Below, in pieces: positions 35,699-44,141 of a DNA stretch of 64,000 bases (its first letter is position 1; each line of letters opens with the position of its first letter). The notes beneath the pieces are model-generated. The model did no database searches. It had not been told where the DNA came from and saw nothing but the letters and a program-made list of their open reading frames with translations. The translations under genes and the position numbers were made by a program. Source of the DNA: Variovorax paradoxus (GTDB taxonomy: Bacteria > Pseudomonadota > Gammaproteobacteria > Burkholderiales > Burkholderiaceae_C); contig NZ_CP102931.1 of the NCBI RefSeq assembly GCF_024734665.1, forward strand, positions 7,141,501-7,205,500, in the 5' to 3' direction.

Positions 35699-37300
35699 TC
35701 AGCCCCCAGCGGCCAGCACGCCCTGGAAGAAGCCACGGGCCGAGGCCAGGCAGAACGGCGGCGCCAGCGTGCCGTGGTACGCCAGCGTGACCGCCTGCGC
35801 CTTGTCAGATGCACTGCCCGTCGTGTTCTGTGCCAGCAGGGCCTTGGCCTGCGCGAAGCCGGCACGGGCCGTCGAATAGGCATCGATCGCGGCCGAATCT
35901 TCCAGATCGACCACCGCCAGCGCGGCAGCCGGCACGCCCTTGGCGCGGAAGTAGCCTGACGTGGCGCGGGTGCTCACGAAGTTCACCGTCGGGTCGTTGG
36001 CGCCACCGCACATCAGCATCGGGCGGGTCGGCGTCCAGTTGCGCAGGTCGTTGGCGAGCGCCGCCTTGCGGAAGCCCGTGGACGGCTTGCAGTCCAGCGG
36101 CGAGGCCGTGCTGAGCGACGCCGACGTGGCCGGCAAGGCGTTGCCGGGGCAGGGCGTGGCCTGGATGTCGCCGGCCGCCTGCGTCAGGAAGCTCTGCTTG
36201 ATGAGGTTGTTGGCGCCGTAGAAGATCGACAGCGAGGGGCTCACCGGCCCTGGCGTGGCATTGGCCGGGAACAGCGCCAGCTGCGGCAGCTTGCCGCTGG
36301 AGAACAGCGTGCCGGGCGAGGTGCTCGGCAGCAGGGTGTCGATGCCGGTGGCGTACTGCGCTTCATAGACGTCGCTGGTGGAGCTGTAGACGTTGCCGAA
36401 CTGCTGCTGCCAGCTGGTCGACAGCAGCGGCACGAACAGCGTGGCGCCCAGCGCCGGCCAGCCCTGGTAGGTGTAGTCCGTCAGCAGGCTGATGGCCGAG
36501 GGTGCCGACAGCGGCGCCGACGCCGTCACCGTCTTGCCCGTGGCCTGCATCTCGCGGTGCGCCGCCATTGCCACATAGCCGCCCTGCGAGTAGCCGGTGA
36601 TGAACAGCGAGCCGGCGTCGTTCGCGCCGATACCCGAGAAGGTCTTGCGCGCGGCGGTGAGCGCATCGACCATGTCCTTGCCCTGCTGGTCGCCATTGAG
36701 ATACGGGTGGTAGGGCAGCGTCGACTTGTCGTAGCCCGCGTAGTTGGGCGCCACCACGATGTAGCCCTGTGCCGCGAACATGGCGGCGACCATCAGGCCC
36801 TCGCCGGCTGCCGCCTGCGTGCTGTCGGTCCACTTGGCCAGGTTGTAGGCCTTGGCGGCTGTGGTGCCGTGCGCGTAGAGCACCACCGGACGCTGGCCGC
36901 CGCAGGCCACATCGGAGCCGGTGGGCACCATGATCGCGGCGGTGGCGTTGGTGGCCTCGCTCTTTGCGCCGATGGTGCGGTATTCGAGGTAGCGCAGGTC
37001 GATGTCGCACTTGGGCGTGCCCGCCACCTGGAGCAGCGCCTTGCCCTGGTCGCTGGCCTGCAGGCTGGCGGTGAACTGGGTGGCCGTCAGATTCGCCGTC
37101 TGCTCGGGCGGGTTGGTGACCACCGAGCCCCGGCCGTTGTCGACGGCGGGCGGCGGAACGCCCACCCCGATGCCGATACCCCCGCCACCACCACCGCCTC
37201 CGCAGGCGGCGAGCAGCAGCAAGGTTGCGCCTGCGAGCGCCGTCAGGGCTGCTGTCTTGCGCAAAGGAGGGACGGACGAGTGGGGGTGCGGCTTTGTCAA
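35699..37300 (-). CDS. Lipase-like alpha/beta hydrolase lipoprotein with poly-glycine tether
   Basis: The 533-residue protein has a lipoprotein signal (LLLLAAC, Cys33) followed directly by eight glycines and a GIGIGVG stretch, giving a flexible surface tether. The catalytic domain has VVLYAHGTT (oxyanion region), FITGYSQGGYVAMAAHRE (nucleophile serine) and MLMCGGANDPTVNF, which holds the likely catalytic aspartate. It resembles secretory-lipase and feruloyl-esterase-like hydrolases. The substrate is unknown. Its upstream region carries a 13-bp tandem repeat. Confidence 0.82.
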   Translation of the reverse strand: MTKPHPHSSVPPLRKTAALTALAGATLLLLAACGGGGGGGGIGIGVGVPPPAVDNGRGSVVTNPPEQTANLTATQFTASLQASDQGKALLQVAGTPKCDIDLRYLEYRTIGAKSEATNATAAIMVPTGSDVACGGQRPVVLYAHGTTAAKAYNLAKWTDSTQAAAGEGLMVAAMFAAQGYIVVAPNYAGYDKSTLPYHPYLNGDQQGKDMVDALTAARKTFSGIGANDAGSLFITGYSQGGYVAMAAHREMQATGKTVTASAPLSAPSAISLLTDYTYQGWPALGATLFVPLLSTSWQQQFGNVYSSTSDVYEAQYATGIDTLLPSTSPGTLFSSGKLPQLALFPANATPGPVSPSLSIFYGANNLIKQSFLTQAAGDIQATPCPGNALPATSASLSTASPLDCKPSTGFRKAALANDLRNWTPTRPMLMCGGANDPTVNFVSTRATSGYFRAKGVPAAALAVVDLEDSAAIDAYSTARAGFAQAKALLAQNTTGSASDKAQAVTLAYHGTLAPPFCLASARGFFQGVLAAGG

Positions 37301-37328
37301 GGCATGTCTCCTGCGTTGGTTTTGTACG

Positions 37329-37354
37329 GAAAAGAACGACCGAAAAGAACGACC
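37329..37354. repeat. Tandem 13-bp direct repeat upstream of the lipase gene
   Basis: GAAAAGAACGACC occurs twice without a gap (37329-37341 and 37342-37354), 29 bp upstream of the lipase start codon. Phased or tandem boxes at this distance often bind a regulator. The tandem may also be a simple duplication. Confidence 0.6.
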
Positions 37355-37376
37355 GTCCGATTCTGTGCAGGGGCAT

Positions 37377-37394
37377 GCCCGCGCGCAAGCGGGC
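37377..37394 (-). terminator. Possible terminator of dacB
   Basis: GCCCGC (37377-37382) and GCGGGC (37389-37394) form a 6-bp stem with a 6-base loop, 62 bp beyond the dacB stop. There is no T-run on the minus strand, so confidence is low. Confidence 0.35.
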
Positions 37395-37456
37395 GTTTGC
37401 CCTCAGAAGATTTCAGTACACGGCCGATGGCCGTGCGCCTTGTCGAGCCGTCGGCC

Positions 37457-38878
37457 TCAGTTGTCCTGCGAGGCCCAGTCGACCAGCGCGTCGAAGGCCG
37501 CGCGCGCGGCGCTTGCGTTCTCGCCGTTGGCGATGGCCACCAGCACGTAGCGGCGCCCGCTTGCGCCGTCCACGTAGCCGGCCACGCCGGAGGCGTCGCG
37601 CAGCGTGCCCGTCTTCAGGTGGGCCGAGCCGCCCGAGCGCAGCGTGCGCTTCTTCAACGTGCCGTCCACGCCCATGGCCGGTAGCGAGGACATCAGCTCA
37701 GGCATTACCGGCGAGCGCCATGCCACCTGCAGCATCTTGCCGAGTGCGGCGGCGCTGATGCGCTCGTCACGCGACAGGCCGGAGCCGTTCTCGAACACCG
37801 GCTGTGCCTCGCCCGTGCCGATGCGCTCGCGCCACCACTGGCCCAGCGCGGAGCGCGAGGCCTCGAAGGTGCCGCGGTTCTTCTGCGTGAGCCCGATCGT
37901 GAGGAACAGCTGCTGCGCCATCACGTTGTTGCTGTACTTGTTGATGTCGCGGATCACCTCGGCCAGCGGCGGCGACTCGAACTCGAAGGCCGGCTTCAGC
38001 CCCGCCGGCACGCGCCCCTCGCGCATCTGTCCGCCGACGCGCCCGCCCATCTCGGCCCACATGCCGCCGATGGCGCGCATGGCGTAGGTGCGCGGGTCGC
38101 CGTAGGCCACGGCCCAGCTCTTCTCGCCGCAGCCGGCCGGGAAGCCGCCGTTGAAGCGGATGCGGTTCACGTCGCTGAAGTCGGTGCGCAGCGCGGCGCG
38201 CCAGTCGCCGCATTCGCCGGGCACGATCGCCACGGTTGGCGGCATGGCCACGCTCGCCAGCGGGGGCTCGTAGCTCACCCGCGCGATCTGGCCGGCGCGG
38301 TCGGGCGCGAAAGTCATGTTGACCGACTTGAAGTTGACGAGCAGCGCGTCGGGCGAGGCGTTGTAGGGCCGCAGCGGTTCGCCATCGAAAGCGGCGGGGT
38401 CGCCCTCGACCGTGGTCTCGAAGGCGCTGCGGTCGATGACGATGTCGCCGCTCACCGTGGTGATGCCCAGCCCCTGCACGTGGCGCAGCAGCAGCCATAC
38501 GCGCTCCAGCACCAGTTTCGGGTCGCCCTGGCCCTTGATGTACAGGTTGCCGTTGAGCACGCCGTTGTTCACCGTACCTTCGACGTAGACAGGCGTGGTC
38601 CAGTTGTAGGCCGCGCCGAGCAGGTCGAGCGCGGCGTAGGTGGTGACCAGCTTCATGATCGACGCCGGGTTCACCGGCGCCTGCGTGCGCCAGGCCAGGC
38701 GCGGCTGGCGCGTGCCGTCGGCCTCGGCCACCAGCATGGTCACGGACTCGCGCGGCACCTTGGCGCGGGCGAGGGCGGCATCGACCTGGGTCGGGAGTGC
38801 TTGCTGGGCGAAGGCGCCAGCCGAGGCCAGCAAGGAGAGAGTCAGTGCGCAGGCCGCGCGGCGGAAGGCAAGAGGCAT
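37457..38878 (-). CDS. dacB: D-alanyl-D-alanine carboxypeptidase/endopeptidase (PBP4 type)
   Basis: This periplasmic serine peptidase trims or cuts peptidoglycan stem peptides. The 473-residue protein has a signal peptide (LTLSLLASAGAFA), the active-site SIMK (Ser73, Lys76), a YSNN motif and the KTGTL box near the C-terminus, with the large PBP4-type insertion between the first two motifs. The ATG at 38878 begins MPLAFRRAACALTL, and an upstream in-frame ATG at 38899 overlaps the NUDIX gene. It follows the NUDIX gene by 7 bp. Confidence 0.94.
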   Translation of the reverse strand: MPLAFRRAACALTLSLLASAGAFAQQALPTQVDAALARAKVPRESVTMLVAEADGTRQPRLAWRTQAPVNPASIMKLVTTYAALDLLGAAYNWTTPVYVEGTVNNGVLNGNLYIKGQGDPKLVLERVWLLLRHVQGLGITTVSGDIVIDRSAFETTVEGDPAAFDGEPLRPYNASPDALLVNFKSVNMTFAPDRAGQIARVSYEPPLASVAMPPTVAIVPGECGDWRAALRTDFSDVNRIRFNGGFPAGCGEKSWAVAYGDPRTYAMRAIGGMWAEMGGRVGGQMREGRVPAGLKPAFEFESPPLAEVIRDINKYSNNVMAQQLFLTIGLTQKNRGTFEASRSALGQWWRERIGTGEAQPVFENGSGLSRDERISAAALGKMLQVAWRSPVMPELMSSLPAMGVDGTLKKRTLRSGGSAHLKTGTLRDASGVAGYVDGASGRRYVLVAIANGENASAARAAFDALVDWASQDN

Positions 38879-38885
38879 CCGCCGA

Positions 38886-39473
38886 TTATCCCGGCGCAAA
38901 CACGTGCAGCTTCGCGTGATACAGCAGCATCACCGTCTTGGCATCGGCGATGCGGCCGTCGGCCACCATGGCCAGCGCCTCGTCGATGGCCAGCTCCAGC
39001 ACCTCGATGTCCTCGCCCTCCTCGGGCAGCCCGCCGCCCGCGCCGATGCGCATCGAGGGCTCGTAGGGCGCGACGAAGAAGTGCAGCTTCTCGGTAACGG
39101 AACCCGGGCTCATGAAGCTCTCGAAGATCTTCTGCACCGTGCCGAGCCGGTAGCCCAGTTCTTCCTCGACCTCGGCGCGGATGCGCTCCTCGGGCTCCGC
39201 GTCGTCGAGCAGGCCGGCCGCGGCCTCGATCAGCAGGTCGTCGTGGCCGTTGACGAAGGCTGGGTAGCGGAACTGGCGCGTCAGCAGCACAGTGCGCTGC
39301 GCGAGGTTGTAGGGCAGCAAGGTGGCGCCGTTGCCGCGGTCGTAGGTTTCGCGGTGCATGCGCTGCCACTGGCCGTCGTTGCGCCGCCAGTCGAAGGCGG
39401 TGGTGCGCAGCGTGTACCAGTTGTCGGAAAGCAGGGTGACTTCGTGCACCCGGACGCGGTCTTGGATGGTCAT
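38886..39473 (-). CDS. NUDIX hydrolase, NudK-like (GDP-sugar pyrophosphatase)
   Basis: The 195-residue protein has a Nudix box of the NudK pattern (GLLDDAEPEERIRAEVEEELGY). It also has the preceding TVLLTRQFRYPAF and the following FMSPGSVTEKLHFFVA, which are typical of ADP-ribose or GDP-mannose pyrophosphatases. It hydrolyses a nucleoside-diphosphate sugar, but which one is not clear. The ATG at 39473 is chosen. An in-frame ATG at 39560 would run into the divergent DeoR gene. Confidence 0.9.
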   Translation of the reverse strand: MTIQDRVRVHEVTLLSDNWYTLRTTAFDWRRNDGQWQRMHRETYDRGNGATLLPYNLAQRTVLLTRQFRYPAFVNGHDDLLIEAAAGLLDDAEPEERIRAEVEEELGYRLGTVQKIFESFMSPGSVTEKLHFFVAPYEPSMRIGAGGGLPEEGEDIEVLELAIDEALAMVADGRIADAKTVMLLYHAKLHVFAPG

Positions 39474-39552
39474 GGCGGCGAGCATATGAGCGTATTCGTG
39501 CAAAAACAAGAAAAAACGTGCAATAAACGGCGCGCGCCGATACCATCGGCCG

Positions 39553-40320
39553 ATGCTCACCAGTCAGCGCAAGCAACACATCCTCTCGGTCCTGCGGCGC
39601 GACGGCAACGTCGTTGCGAAGTCGCTCAGCGAAGAACTGGGCCTGTCGGAAGACACCATCCGCCGCGACCTGCGCGAGCTGGCCGCCGAGGGCCTGCTGC
39701 TGCGCGTGCATGGCGGCGCACTGCCGGTCGCGGCAGCCGAAGCCGACTTCGCAGGGCGCCAGCAGCTGGCCCCCGACGAAAAGGTGGCCATCGGCCGCGC
39801 CGCCGCTCGCCTCGTGAAGCCGGGGCAGGTGGTGTTCATCGATGGCGGCACCACCGCCGTGCAGCTTGCGCGCCACCTGCCGGCGAACCTGCAGGCTACG
39901 GTGGTCACGCACAGCCCGTCGGTGGCCATCGAACTGGTGGCGCATGCCGGCATCGAGGTGGTGCTGATCGGCGGGCGCCTCTTCAAGCACTCTGTGGTGG
40001 CGGTCGGCTCGGCGGCGATGGCGGCCATTGCGCGCATCCATGCCGACACGTATTTCATGGGCGTCACCGGCGTGCACGCCGAGGCGGGGCTGACCACTGG
40101 TGACCTGGAAGAGGCCGAGATCAAGCGCGCACTGATGGCTGCGGCGGCCGAGACGGTCGTGCTGGCCTCGTCGGAAAAGCTCGGTGCGGCGTCGGCGTGG
40201 GTGGTGAACCCCGTGACCTCGGCCACCAGCCTGCTGGTATCGCCGGACGCTCCGCCCAAGGCGCTGGCGCCGCTGCGCAAGGCGGGGCTGGCGATTTTGC
40301 GCAGCGATAACGGCGCGTGA
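39553..40320 (+). CDS. DeoR/GlpR-family transcriptional regulator
   Basis: The 255-residue protein has a DeoR helix-turn-helix (SQRKQHILSVLRRDGNVVAKSLSEELGLSEDTIRRDLRELAAEG) followed by the signature LLRVHGGA. A sugar-phosphate-binding DeoRC domain contains FIDGGTTAVQLARHLP and VLIGGRLF. A TACCAT hexamer ends 6 bp before the ATG, so the transcript may be leaderless. No sugar operon adjoins it, so the target is unknown. Confidence 0.9.
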   Translation: MLTSQRKQHILSVLRRDGNVVAKSLSEELGLSEDTIRRDLRELAAEGLLLRVHGGALPVAAAEADFAGRQQLAPDEKVAIGRAAARLVKPGQVVFIDGGTTAVQLARHLPANLQATVVTHSPSVAIELVAHAGIEVVLIGGRLFKHSVVAVGSAAMAAIARIHADTYFMGVTGVHAEAGLTTGDLEEAEIKRALMAAAAETVVLASSEKLGAASAWVVNPVTSATSLLVSPDAPPKALAPLRKAGLAILRSDNGA

Positions 40321-40355
40321 CCCTGGGGATTGGCCGCCCCCTCGATAATCGGCGG

Positions 40356-41066
40356 ATGCCCCTCGCCCTGCCCAAGCTGCTCGCCTTCGACACCAGCACC
40401 GAGCACCTGTCCGTGGCCGTGCTGCACGGCGACAGGCTGCTCGCGCACAACGGCGTGGGCGGCGCGCAAGCCTCGACCACGCTGCTCCCGCTGATCCAGC
40501 AACTGCTGGGCGACGCCGGGCTGGTGCTGTCCGAGCTCGACGCCATCGTCTTCGGCCGCGGCCCCGGTTCGTTCACCGGGCTGCGCACCGCCTGCTCGGT
40601 GGCGCAGGGACTGGCCTTCGGCGCCAAGGTGCCGCTGCTGCCGGTCGACACGCTGCTCGCCGTGGCAGAAGAAGCGCGCCATGCCTTCGGCGTGCAGCAG
40701 GTGGTGGCCGTGCTGGACGCCCGCATGGACCAGATCTATGCCGCGCGCTACGACTTCGCGGCCAACGGCCCGCTTGGTGGCGACGACGAGCCCCTGCTGC
40801 TGTCGCCCGAAGACCTCGAAGTGCCCACCGGCTGGGCGCTTGCCGGCAATGCCTTTGCCGCCTACGGCCTTCGCCTCGCCCCGGCCGCTGCCCGCCACGA
40901 GGCGCTGCCGACCGCTACCGCCATGCTGCGGCTGGCCCCCGCGCTGCTCGCGGCCGGGCGCACGGTGCCGGCCGCGCAGGCCTGGCCGCTCTATGTTCGA
41001 GATAAAGTGGCGCAAACCACCGAAGAGCGCGCCGCCATCAAGGCGGCCGCAGCCGCCGCCAACTGA
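40356..41066 (+). CDS. tsaB: tRNA threonylcarbamoyladenosine biosynthesis protein TsaB
   Basis: TsaB forms the t6A-synthesising complex with TsaD and TsaE. The 236-residue protein has the ASKHA-fold start LLAFDTSTEHLSVAVL and the conserved GRGPGSFTGLRTACSVAQGLA. The ATG at 40356 is preceded by GATAAT (40344-40349) with only 6 bp between, so the mRNA is probably leaderless. Five bases separate it from rimI, a common pairing. Confidence 0.95.
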   Translation: MPLALPKLLAFDTSTEHLSVAVLHGDRLLAHNGVGGAQASTTLLPLIQQLLGDAGLVLSELDAIVFGRGPGSFTGLRTACSVAQGLAFGAKVPLLPVDTLLAVAEEARHAFGVQQVVAVLDARMDQIYAARYDFAANGPLGGDDEPLLLSPEDLEVPTGWALAGNAFAAYGLRLAPAAARHEALPTATAMLRLAPALLAAGRTVPAAQAWPLYVRDKVAQTTEERAAIKAAAAAAN

Positions 41067-41071
41067 CCCGC

Positions 41072-41614
41072 ATGAGCGCCGTCCTCCAGCCCGTCGAAGC
41101 CCGCCTCGAACCGCTCACTGTCGAGCGGATCGATGCCGTCTGCGCGGTCGAGCAGACGGCCTACAGCCACCCCTGGACGCGCGCCAACTTCACCGATTCC
41201 ATGGCCGTGGGCTACCACTGCCAGTGCCTGCTGGCGCCCGGCGTGGCACAGGGCGCGAGCTCGCCGGTCACCCTGCTGGGCGAAACGCTGATCGGCTACT
41301 ACGTCGCCATGAAGGGCGTCGACGAGGTGCACCTGCTGAACATCACCGTCGCGCCGGCCTTCCAGCGCCAGGGCTGGGCGCCGCTCATGCTCGAGGCGCT
41401 GGGCGGCTGGTCGCGCGCCGAGGGGGCGCAGTGGCTGTGGCTCGAAGTGCGCCAGAGCAACCAGCGCGCGCTCGACATCTACATGCGCCAGGGCTTTCGC
41501 AGCGTCGGGGTGCGCAAGGGCTACTACCCGGCGCACGACGGCAAGCGCGAGGACGCCGTCGTCATGAGCCTGCGTTTGAACGAATCAGGCTCCGCCTGGG
41601 GAGCCTTGCGATGA
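41072..41614 (+). CDS. rimI: Ribosomal protein S18 alanine N-acetyltransferase RimI
   Basis: The 180-residue GNAT protein has the acetyl-CoA loop VAPAFQRQGWAPLML, WLEVRQSNQRALDIYMRQGF and the C-terminal RimI hallmark VGVRKGYYPAHDGKREDAVVM. It acetylates the N-terminal alanine of ribosomal protein S18 in the cytoplasm. Its stop overlaps the next gene's ATG (ATGA), so tsaB-rimI and the glycosylase-like gene form one unit. Confidence 0.94.
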   Translation: MSAVLQPVEARLEPLTVERIDAVCAVEQTAYSHPWTRANFTDSMAVGYHCQCLLAPGVAQGASSPVTLLGETLIGYYVAMKGVDEVHLLNITVAPAFQRQGWAPLMLEALGGWSRAEGAQWLWLEVRQSNQRALDIYMRQGFRSVGVRKGYYPAHDGKREDAVVMSLRLNESGSAWGALR

Positions 41615-42396
41615 GTGCGGTACAGACATTGAAGCTCGACGCGCGTCAGCGCGCGATGCTCGACGAGATGGGCGTGAAGGTCTGGTGGCCCGTGCCCGAG
41701 GCGGTGGAAGCGGCGGCGCCTGAGACGGCTGCTGTTGCCGAAGAAGAGGTAGCCGTGGTCGAAGAACGCGTGCAGGTCGAAGCACCCGTTGCCGCGCCGG
41801 CACCGGCCGCCCGGCCTGCTGCGGCACCCGCACCGGCTGCCCGCCCGGCGGCTGCGCCGCTGTCCCAGGGCGCTGCCGTGCTGGTCGAGGCGCCCTGCCG
41901 TCTCTATGCCGACGCTGGCGCACCGGAATCCACGCAGGGCGGCTGGCTGGTCGTGGCCGACATGCCGCCCGAAGCCGACGGCCGCCACGGCGAGCCCTTC
42001 GAGGGCGACGCCGGCCGCCTGCTCGACAACATGCTGCGCGCACTGAAGCTGCACGACGGCCAGACGCCAGTGCACCTCATGCGCACCCACCGCGGCGTGG
42101 CCGCCGGCCAGCCCGGCAGCCCGCGCGCAATCGACGAGGCCTTCGACGAGCACGCCGCGGCGCTCGCCCCCCGCATCGTGCTGGCGATGGGCCCGTTGGC
42201 GGCGCAAAGCCTGATGCGCAGCGGCGACCCGTTGGGCAAGCTGCGCGGCCGCGTTGTGCCGCTGGATTCCGTCGGTGGCGCGGCGGTGGTGGCGACCTAC
42301 CACCCCGCGTATTTGCTGCGCAATCCCGCCGACAAGGCCCGCGCCTGGGCCGACCTCTGCCTGGCCGCCGAACAGCACACGCCCGCTCCAAGCTGA
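41611..42396 (+). CDS. Uracil-DNA glycosylase-like protein with degenerate motifs
   Basis: The 261-residue protein has a variable N-terminus and an Ala/Pro-rich linker built of repeated APAPAARPAA units (about 62-81). A family-4/5-like uracil-DNA glycosylase domain follows from residue 111. The framework GEPFEGDAGRLLDNMLRAL and the second motif YHPAYLLRNP (His231) are clear. The first catalytic motif, usually GEAPG, reads ADMPP (116-120), and only two cysteines exist in the whole protein (Cys96, Cys250), so the usual 4Fe-4S cluster cannot form. Glycosylase activity is therefore doubtful. It is translationally coupled to rimI. Confidence 0.78.
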   Translation: MSAVQTLKLDARQRAMLDEMGVKVWWPVPEAVEAAAPETAAVAEEEVAVVEERVQVEAPVAAPAPAARPAAAPAPAARPAAAPLSQGAAVLVEAPCRLYADAGAPESTQGGWLVVADMPPEADGRHGEPFEGDAGRLLDNMLRALKLHDGQTPVHLMRTHRGVAAGQPGSPRAIDEAFDEHAAALAPRIVLAMGPLAAQSLMRSGDPLGKLRGRVVPLDSVGGAAVVATYHPAYLLRNPADKARAWADLCLAAEQHTPAPS

Positions 42397-42429
42397 GGGC
42401 CGAAAGCGGGCCGCCTAAAATCAGGCCCC

Positions 42430-43254
42430 ATGACTTTCCTCGACAAGCTGGCCGCCGCACAGCAAAAAAACGGCTCCCTGCTCTGCGTGGGGCTCGATCC
42501 GGAGCCAGCCAGATTTCCGGGGCAATTCAAGGGCGACGCCAGCCGCATCTATGACTTCTGCGCGCGCATCGTCGACGCGACGGCCGACCTGGTCATCGCC
42601 TTCAAGCCGCAGATCGCCTACTTCGCGGCCCACCGCGCCGAAGCCCAGCTCGAACAGCTGATGGAGCACATGCGCCGCAACGCGCCCCACGTGCCCACGA
42701 TCCTCGACGCCAAGCGCGGCGACATCGGCTCCACCGCCGAGCAATACGCCCTGGAAGCCTTCGAGCGCTACGGCGCCGACGCGGTGACGCTGTCGCCCTT
42801 CATGGGCTTCGACTCGGTCGCGCCGTACCTCAAGCACGAGGGCAAGGGCGCCTTCCTGCTGTGCCGCACCAGCAACCCTGGCGGATCTGACCTGCAGGGG
42901 CAGCGGCTGGCGGATGTCGAGGGGCAGCCCTTTTTGTACGAACACGTCGCCAGGCTGGCGCAGGGGCCGTGGAACCTGAATGGCCAGCTTGGCCTGGTGG
43001 TGGGCGCGACCTACCCGGCAGAGATCGAACGCGTGCGCGAACTCGCGCCGACGGTGCCGCTGCTGATTCCAGGCGTCGGCGCCCAGGGCGGCGATGCGGT
43101 CGCCACGGTGCGCGCCGGCTGGCGTGCCGATGCGCCGATCGTCGTGAACTCGTCGCGAGCGATCATTTATGCGTCGTCGGGCGACGACTTTGCCGAAGCG
43201 GCGAAAAAGGCCGCGCGCACCACGCGCGACGCGTTGGAAGCCGCCAAACCCTGA
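42430..43254 (+). CDS. pyrF: Orotidine 5'-phosphate decarboxylase
   Basis: The enzyme makes UMP from OMP. The 274-residue protein is the type 2 form, with [15 protein letters not shown], the catalytic [26 protein letters not shown] and [16 protein letters not shown] (42416-42421) ends 8 bp before the ATG, so a very short or absent leader is likely. The convergent regulator gene ends 4 bp away. Confidence 0.97.
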   Translation: MTFLDKLAAAQQKNGSLLCVGLDPEPARFPGQFKGDASRIYDFCARIVDATADLVIAFKPQIAYFAAHRAEAQLEQLMEHMRRNAPHVPTILDAKRGDIGSTAEQYALEAFERYGADAVTLSPFMGFDSVAPYLKHEGKGAFLLCRTSNPGGSDLQGQRLADVEGQPFLYEHVARLAQGPWNLNGQLGLVVGATYPAEIERVRELAPTVPLLIPGVGAQGGDAVATVRAGWRADAPIVVNSSRAIIYASSGDDFAEAAKKAARTTRDALEAAKP

Positions 43255-43257
43255 GTT

Positions 43258-43992
43258 TCAGGCCCGCCGCAGGCGGGTGAAGAGCTCGAATTCCCAGTTG
43301 CGCATGCCCAGCAGCAGCGTGTAGCCCTCGCGGTCCTTGGCTGACAGCTTCTGGTCAGTCTGGTGCTGCTGCGCAAAGTCCTGCGCCACGCGCTGCAGGC
43401 GCTCCAGGAAGGCCGGCGCCAGCGAGCGGCTGATCGAGCCGTGCACCAGCAGCAGCCCCTCGGCCGGGCCGTCGAAGCCACCGCGGTAGTAGTCGAGCAC
43501 CACGTTCTCGCGGAAAAACTCCATCACCGGGCCGTGCGGCCGCCAGCGGAAGGTCTTGGCGAGCTTCAGGCGATACCGATTGAGTGGGCGCAGCTCGATG
43601 ATGCCGATGCGGTCCAGCTGCGCCAGGCAGCCGATGCACTCGGCCTCGCTCACGCGGTAGGCCGTCACGATCTGCTCCAGCGTCCACTGGCTCAGCACGC
43701 TGATGGCCACCAGCAGCAGCTTCTTGTCCTTGACCACGGCCTTTTCCTGCTCGTGCGTCAGCTCCTTCAGCAGCGGCTGGGCGTCGGCCACGCGGCGCGC
43801 CAGCTCGGCGAAATCGATCTTCAGCGCCCGGCAGATGGCGTCCACGCGCGACAGCGGCATGTCGCTCTTGGCCAGCATCCGCTTGACGCTGGATTCGGCC
43901 ATATCGAGCGACCGCGCCAGGTCGGCGTAGGTCATGCGCGCGCTTTTGAGTTCGTTCTTGAGGGCCTGGACGAGATCGACGGTGGTGCTCAT
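43258..43992 (-). CDS. Helix-turn-helix (XRE-type) transcriptional regulator
   Basis: The 244-residue protein has an N-terminal XRE-type helix-turn-helix (about 8-60: LKSARMTYADLARSLDMAESSVKRMLAKSDMPLSRVDAICRAL). A helical C-terminal domain of unknown ligand follows, including LLLVAISVLSQWTLEQIVTAYRVSEAECIGCLAQLDRIGII, which reads as a second winged-helix-like unit. The operator-like GTATC-N7-GATAC sequence sits 30 bp upstream of its start, next to the divergent CREST-family gene, and recurs before the YiaAB cluster at 47 kb. It likely represses itself and controls those genes. Confidence 0.85.
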   Translation of the reverse strand: MSTTVDLVQALKNELKSARMTYADLARSLDMAESSVKRMLAKSDMPLSRVDAICRALKIDFAELARRVADAQPLLKELTHEQEKAVVKDKKLLLVAISVLSQWTLEQIVTAYRVSEAECIGCLAQLDRIGIIELRPLNRYRLKLAKTFRWRPHGPVMEFFRENVVLDYYRGGFDGPAEGLLLVHGSISRSLAPAFLERLQRVAQDFAQQHQTDQKLSAKDREGYTLLLGMRNWEFELFTRLRRA

Positions 43993-44020
43993 GGCCCGGA
44001 AGCGTACACGGGCGCCGGCA

Positions 44021-44040
44021 AGTATCGATTGAAGATACCG
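44021..44040. promoter_or_regulatory. Operator-like dyad upstream of the HTH regulator (copy 1)
   Basis: AGTATCGATTGAAGATACCG contains GTATC (44022-44026) and GATAC (44034-44038) around a 7-base spacer. It lies 29 bp before the regulator's start codon on the minus strand and 101 bp before the divergent gene. It agrees with the site at 46978 in 17 of 20 bases. On the minus strand GATACT in the left arm could be a -10 box, so binding would block the regulator's own promoter. Confidence 0.7.
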
Positions 44041-44060
44041 TCAGGTGTGAATTAGTGCCA

Positions 44061-44080
44061 CGTATCGATTCTCGATGCCT
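44061..44080. promoter_or_regulatory. Operator-like dyad, weaker second copy (copy 2)
   Basis: GTATC (44062-44066), a 7-base spacer starting GATT, and GATGC (44074-44078) repeat copy 1 with one changed arm base. It begins exactly 40 bp after copy 1, which is close to four helical turns and would place both sites on the same DNA face. Confidence 0.5.
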
Positions 44081-44141
44081 GTGGAGCGGCCCGCCACTAA
44101 ATTCCGCGGCTCGTACCGACCCACCCCCACCGAGGACCGCC

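Noticed and set aside
37301..37456. A small gene between the lipase and dacB genes
   Set aside because: Open frames here are only extensions of antisense frames without a ribosome site. The gap is better explained by the tandem repeat and a hairpin.
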